From a bacterium (GTDB taxonomy: Bacteria > Chloroflexota > Anaerolineae > Caldilineales > Caldilineaceae), in NCBI GenBank assembly GCA_016124945.1, contig WGMT01000030.1, forward strand, positions 1 through 64,000: 64,000 nucleotides of DNA, given 5' to 3'. Shown here piece after piece: positions 60,558 through 64,000 of this stretch (its first letter is position 1; every line of letters begins with the position of its first letter). Below the pieces are notes generated by a model. That model was not told the DNA's origin. It was given only the letters and a program-made list of their open reading frames with translations, and did not search any database. A program made the translations under genes and the position numbers.

Positions 60558-63500
60558 TTAGTTGCCGCTGACGCGCGTCAGGTCGTTCTTGTTTCGTTCA
60601 AACGCTGCCATGAGCGCTTCTTCGCCGGTGAGGCCCTCTGCTTCGACTTCGGCGATGACTTCTTGCATGCGCCGGTAGTCGCGCGGGTAGATCTTGACGA
60701 ACTTGGATGCCATCTCGCCCCAGTTTGCCAGGACACGGGCGGCGACGGCGCTGGCGGTGTATTCACCGTGACGCCGAATCAGCCCTTCCAACTCGGCGAT
60801 TTCGACGGGGTTGTCCAGCATCACCAGATCGACCATTTCGTCGTTGTAGCGCTGGGCAAAGTCACCCGCTTCGTCGAGGACGTAGGCGATGCCGCCCGAC
60901 ATGCCGGCGGCGAAGTTACGCCCCGTCTGCCCAAGGACGACGACACGTCCGCCGGTCATGTACTCGCAGGCATGGTCGCCCACGCCTTCCACCACGGCGG
61001 TGACGCCGCTGTTGCGCACGCCGAAGCGCTCGCCGGCCACGCCGCGGATGAAGGCTTCGCCTTCGGTGGCTCCGTACAGGGCCACGTTGCCAATAATCAC
61101 ATTTTCCTCGGCCACGAAGGTGGCGCCGTCTGCCGGGTAAATGATCAGCTTGCCGCCGGAAAGACCCTTGCCGAAGTAGTCGTTGCCGTCGCCTTCGAGG
61201 ACAAGGGTGATGCCCTTGGGCACGAATGCGCCGAAGCTCTGCCCGGCAGATCCCTGGAAGCGGAAGAGGATCGTGTCTTCGGGCAGGCCGTTGCGCCCGT
61301 AGCGGCGGGTCACCTCGCTGCCCAGGATCGTGCCGACTACACGGTTGATATTGCGGATGGGCAACGTCGCCGACACCGGCTCGCCCCGTTCCAGCGCTGG
61401 CTTGGCCAGTTCGAGCAGCGTGGTGTTGTCCAACGCCTTGTCCAAACCGTGATCTTGGGGCATCTGGCAGTAGCGGCCCACAGATTCGGGCACGTCGGGG
61501 CGGTAGAGCACCTGCGCCAGATCGATGCCGCGCGCCTTCCAGTGATCCACGTTGCCGCGCGGTTCGAGGACGTCGGTGCGGCCAACCATCTCGTCAATGG
61601 TGCGGAAGCCGAGCCTGGCCATGTACTCACGCAATTCCTGCGCCATAAAGTACATAAAGTTGACCACATGCTGTGGATCGCCGGTGAACTTCTTGCGCAG
61701 TTCAGGGTTCTGCGTCGCCACGCCCACAGGGCAAGTGTCCAGGTGGCAGACGCGCATCATGATGCAGCCTAGCGCTACGAGTGGACTGGTGGCGAAACCA
61801 TATTCTTCCGCACCCAGCAACACGGCGATGGCCAGATCTCGGCCTGTCTTCAACTGACCGTCGGTTTCCAGGCGTACGCGGCTGCGCAAGTCGTTGAGAA
61901 CCAACGTCTGGTTGGTTTCGGCCAGGCCCAATTCCCAGGGCAGACCGGCGTGCTTGATGCTCGTCTGCGGGGACGCGCCGGTGCCGCCGTCGTGGCCGCT
62001 GATGAGGATGACGTCGGCGTGTCCTTTGGCGACGCCTGCCGCAATCGTGCCTACGCCTACTTCGGAAACCAGCTTGACGTTGATGCGCGCCCGCGGGTTG
62101 GCGTTCTTGAGATCGTGGATCAGCTCAGCCAGATCCTCGATGGAGTAGATGTCATGGTGCGGGGGCGGCGAAATCAGCCCCACGCCGGGCGTCGAGTGAC
62201 GCACACGAGCAATCCAAGGGTAGACTTTGCGACCGGGCAACTGCCCACCTTCACCGGGCTTGGCCCCCTGCGCCATTTTGATCTGCAATTCCTGCGCGTT
62301 GACCAGGTATTCGCTGGTCACACCGAATCGGCCCGAGGCCACCTGCTTGATGGCGCTGTTCTTCGAGTCGCCGTTGGGTTCGAGGGTGTAGCGCGCCGGG
62401 TCTTCGCCGCCTTCGCCGGTGTTGCTTCTGCCGCCGATACGGTTCATGGCGATGGCCAGCGCTTCGTGGGCTTCCTGGCTGATGGAACCATAGGACATCG
62501 CGCCCGTCTTGAAGCGCTTGCAGATCGATTCCACCGATTCCACCTCGTCCAAAGGGATGGGTTCGGCGGCGAATTTGAATTCGAGCAGGCTGCGCAGTGT
62601 ACACATCTCACGCGATTGGTCGTCCACCAGCGCAGAGTACTTCTTAAATGTGTTGTACTCGTTGTTGCGCGTGGCCCGCTGCAAAAAGTGGATCGTCTGA
62701 GGGTTGAAGAGATGACGTTCGCCCTCGCTCCGCCACTGGTATTCGCCACCCGCCGGGAGGACATGTCCATTCGTCTGCCGTTCGGGGAAGGCGGCGCGAT
62801 GACGGATTGCCACTTCCTGGTAGATCTCGGCTAGGCCAATGCCTTCGATACGGCTGGGCGTCCACGTGAAGTATTTGTCCACCAAGGCCTGGCTGAGGCC
62901 GAGCGCTTCGAAGATCTGCGCGCCGCAGTAGCTCTGCATGGTGGAAATGCCCATCTTCGAGAGCACCTTGACTACACCCTTCACCGACGCTTTGATGTAC
63001 TTCATCACGGCGGTCTCTTCGCTGATGTCGGTGAGCATGCCCTGGCGGACCATGTCGGTAATGGTCTCGTAGGAGAGGTAGGGGTTGACGGCGGTTGCAC
63101 CATACCCCACCAACAGCGCAAAGTGGTGAACCTCGCGCGGCTCGCCCGATTCCACAATCAGGGCAACCTGCGTGCGCAGTTCCTCGCGGATGAGGAAGTG
63201 ATGCAGCCCCGACGTCGCCAAGAGCGCGGGGATGGCGGCCATGTCTGCGCTGACACCCCTGTCTGACAAGATAAGGACGTTGACGCCGTCAGCCAGCAGT
63301 GCTTTTGCCTTCTGGTACATCTCTTCTAAAGCGTCTTCCAGTCCTTGCGCGCCGGCGCCGAGGGGGAAGAGCATGGGCAGTGTGGCCGATTTGAAGCCCG
63401 GTTCCTGCAAGTAGCGGATCTTGGCCAGATCCTCGTTGGTGAGGATTGGGTTCTTGATCTTGATCTGGCGGCAGTTCTCGGGGCGCACTTCGAGCAGGTT

Positions 63501-64000
63501 CAACTCGGTGCCCATGTAGACCTCGGATGCCGTCACCAATTCCTCGCGGATGGCGTCGATCGGCGGGTTGGTCACCTGGGCAAAGAGCTGTTTGAAGTAG
63601 TTGTAGAGCAGTTGCGGCTTGTCCGAAAGGATGGCCAGCGGCGTGTCGTTGCCCATTGCGCCAATCGGCTCGACGCCGTCTTTGGCCATGGGGCCAACCA
63701 GCACACGCAGCGTCTCAAAGGTGTAGCCGAACGCCTGCTGACGCTGGAGCACCGTCTCGTGATCAGGGCCTTCGATGTGGGGCGGCGTGGGTAGGTCTTT
63801 GAGGTTGACCAGATACTTGTCCAGCCACTCGCGGTAAGGATGCTCCGCGGCGGCCTTGGCCTTAATCTCCTCGTCGGCGATGATGCGGCCCTCGGCGGTG
63901 TCTACCAGCAACATGCGACCGGGCTGGAGGCGTCCTTTGTATTGGATGCGGTCGGCGGGGATGTCGAGGACGCCCACTTCCGACGCCATGATCACCAGAT
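60558..64000 (-). CDS. gltB: Second glutamate synthase large subunit (N-terminus outside the window)
   Basis: At least 1147 residues; the frame runs off the window end, so most of the N-terminal glutaminase domain is missing from view. The central domain, the FMN domain ([31 protein letters not shown]), the cluster cysteines ([15 protein letters not shown]) and the GXGXG domain are intact. It is clearly diverged from the gltB at 53676-58334; for example, the region after the glutaminase domain reads [12 protein letters not shown] with no low-complexity insert. The order gltB2-gltD-gltB1 on one strand suggests that one small subunit could serve two large subunits, or that one large subunit is ferredoxin-dependent. 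Confidence 0.93.
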   Translation of the reverse strand, partial: LVIMASEVGVLDIPADRIQYKGRLQPGRMLLVDTAEGRIIADEEIKAKAAAEHPYREWLDKYLVNLKDLPTPPHIEGPDHETVLQRQQAFGYTFETLRVLVGPMAKDGVEPIGAMGNDTPLAILSDKPQLLYNYFKQLFAQVTNPPIDAIREELVTASEVYMGTELNLLEVRPENCRQIKIKNPILTNEDLAKIRYLQEPGFKSATLPMLFPLGAGAQGLEDALEEMYQKAKALLADGVNVLILSDRGVSADMAAIPALLATSGLHHFLIREELRTQVALIVESGEPREVHHFALLVGYGATAVNPYLSYETITDMVRQGMLTDISEETAVMKYIKASVKGVVKVLSKMGISTMQSYCGAQIFEALGLSQALVDKYFTWTPSRIEGIGLAEIYQEVAIRHRAAFPERQTNGHVLPAGGEYQWRSEGERHLFNPQTIHFLQRATRNNEYNTFKKYSALVDDQSREMCTLRSLLEFKFAAEPIPLDEVESVESICKRFKTGAMSYGSISQEAHEALAIAMNRIGGRSNTGEGGEDPARYTLEPNGDSKNSAIKQVASGRFGVTSEYLVNAQELQIKMAQGAKPGEGGQLPGRKVYPWIARVRHSTPGVGLISPPPHHDIYSIEDLAELIHDLKNANPRARINVKLVSEVGVGTIAAGVAKGHADVILISGHDGGTGASPQTSIKHAGLPWELGLAETNQTLVLNDLRSRVRLETDGQLKTGRDLAIAVLLGAEEYGFATSPLVALGCIMMRVCHLDTCPVGVATQNPELRKKFTGDPQHVVNFMYFMAQELREYMARLGFRTIDEMVGRTDVLEPRGNVDHWKARGIDLAQVLYRPDVPESVGRYCQMPQDHGLDKALDNTTLLELAKPALERGEPVSATLPIRNINRVVGTILGSEVTRRYGRNGLPEDTILFRFQGSAGQSFGAFVPKGITLVLEGDGNDYFGKGLSGGKLIIYPADGATFVAEENVIIGNVALYGATEGEAFIRGVAGERFGVRNSGVTAVVEGVGDHACEYMTGGRVVVLGQTGRNFAAGMSGGIAYVLDEAGDFAQRYNDEMVDLVMLDNPVEIAELEGLIRRHGEYTASAVAARVLANWGEMASKFVKIYPRDYRRMQEVIAEVEAEGLTGEEALMAAFERNKNDLTRVSGN

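Overview
The window reads as chromosomal DNA of a filamentous Chloroflexota bacterium of the Anaerolineae/Caldilineae type. This is inferred from gene content and style: a FusA2-type EF-G-like GTPase, many lipoproteins with Pro/Thr-rich linkers, LysM and bacterial SH3 proteins, a citramalate synthase route, numerous small toxin-antitoxin-like genes, and heptanucleotide repeat arrays in the intergenic spaces. No rRNA, tRNA, CRISPR array, phage or transposase gene was seen.

Layout. 0-5.4 kb: a perfect palindrome, a phosphatase-like/methyltransferase fusion, an EF-G-like GTPase with a strong promoter and a ~360-nt leader, and two tandem HPt phosphotransfer proteins. 5.7-14.1 kb (plus strand): a membrane family-2 glycosyltransferase, a 71-aa conserved-looking protein, polA, argS and serA. 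14.2-26.9 kb: envelope proteins (SH3 lipoprotein, LysM protein, large glycosidase-like/beta-propeller protein, secreted-repeat lipoprotein), a PAS histidine kinase, an M20 deacylase with a PAC2 protein, an alpha/beta hydrolase and a universal stress protein. 27-38.6 kb: DUF1338 enzyme, MBL-fold hydrolase with an operator-like promoter, Gfo/Idh oxidoreductase, META-domain lipoprotein, RtcB ligase, DinB/ClbS-like protein, higBA and ilvD, and a Uma2 nuclease. 38.8-64 kb (all minus strand): cimA, HAD, ppc, leuB, phyH, nucleotidyltransferase, methyltransferase, yjjX, leuD, leuC, and gltB-gltD-gltB. This last block joins ammonia assimilation (GOGAT), anaplerosis (PEP carboxylase) and branched-chain amino acid synthesis (citramalate synthase, LeuBCD, IlvD). 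Toxin-antitoxin-like and decayed small genes sit between leuD and leuC and between leuC and gltB.

The most striking non-coding feature is a family of intergenic arrays of 7-bp units. They are usually arranged as a left array, a short spacer and a right array that is the reverse complement, so the RNA would fold into a long hairpin. About fifteen occur in 64 kb. They abut or contain the stop codon of the gene they follow, on either strand. Their units (CCCCAAT, CCCCAGT, CCCTAAT, CACTAGT, ACGAATC, GTAGTGC and so on) recall the heptanucleotide STRR repeats of filamentous cyanobacteria. A second family of larger nested hairpins flanks gltD, and a GC-rich intergenic-type repeat has been absorbed in frame into gltB.
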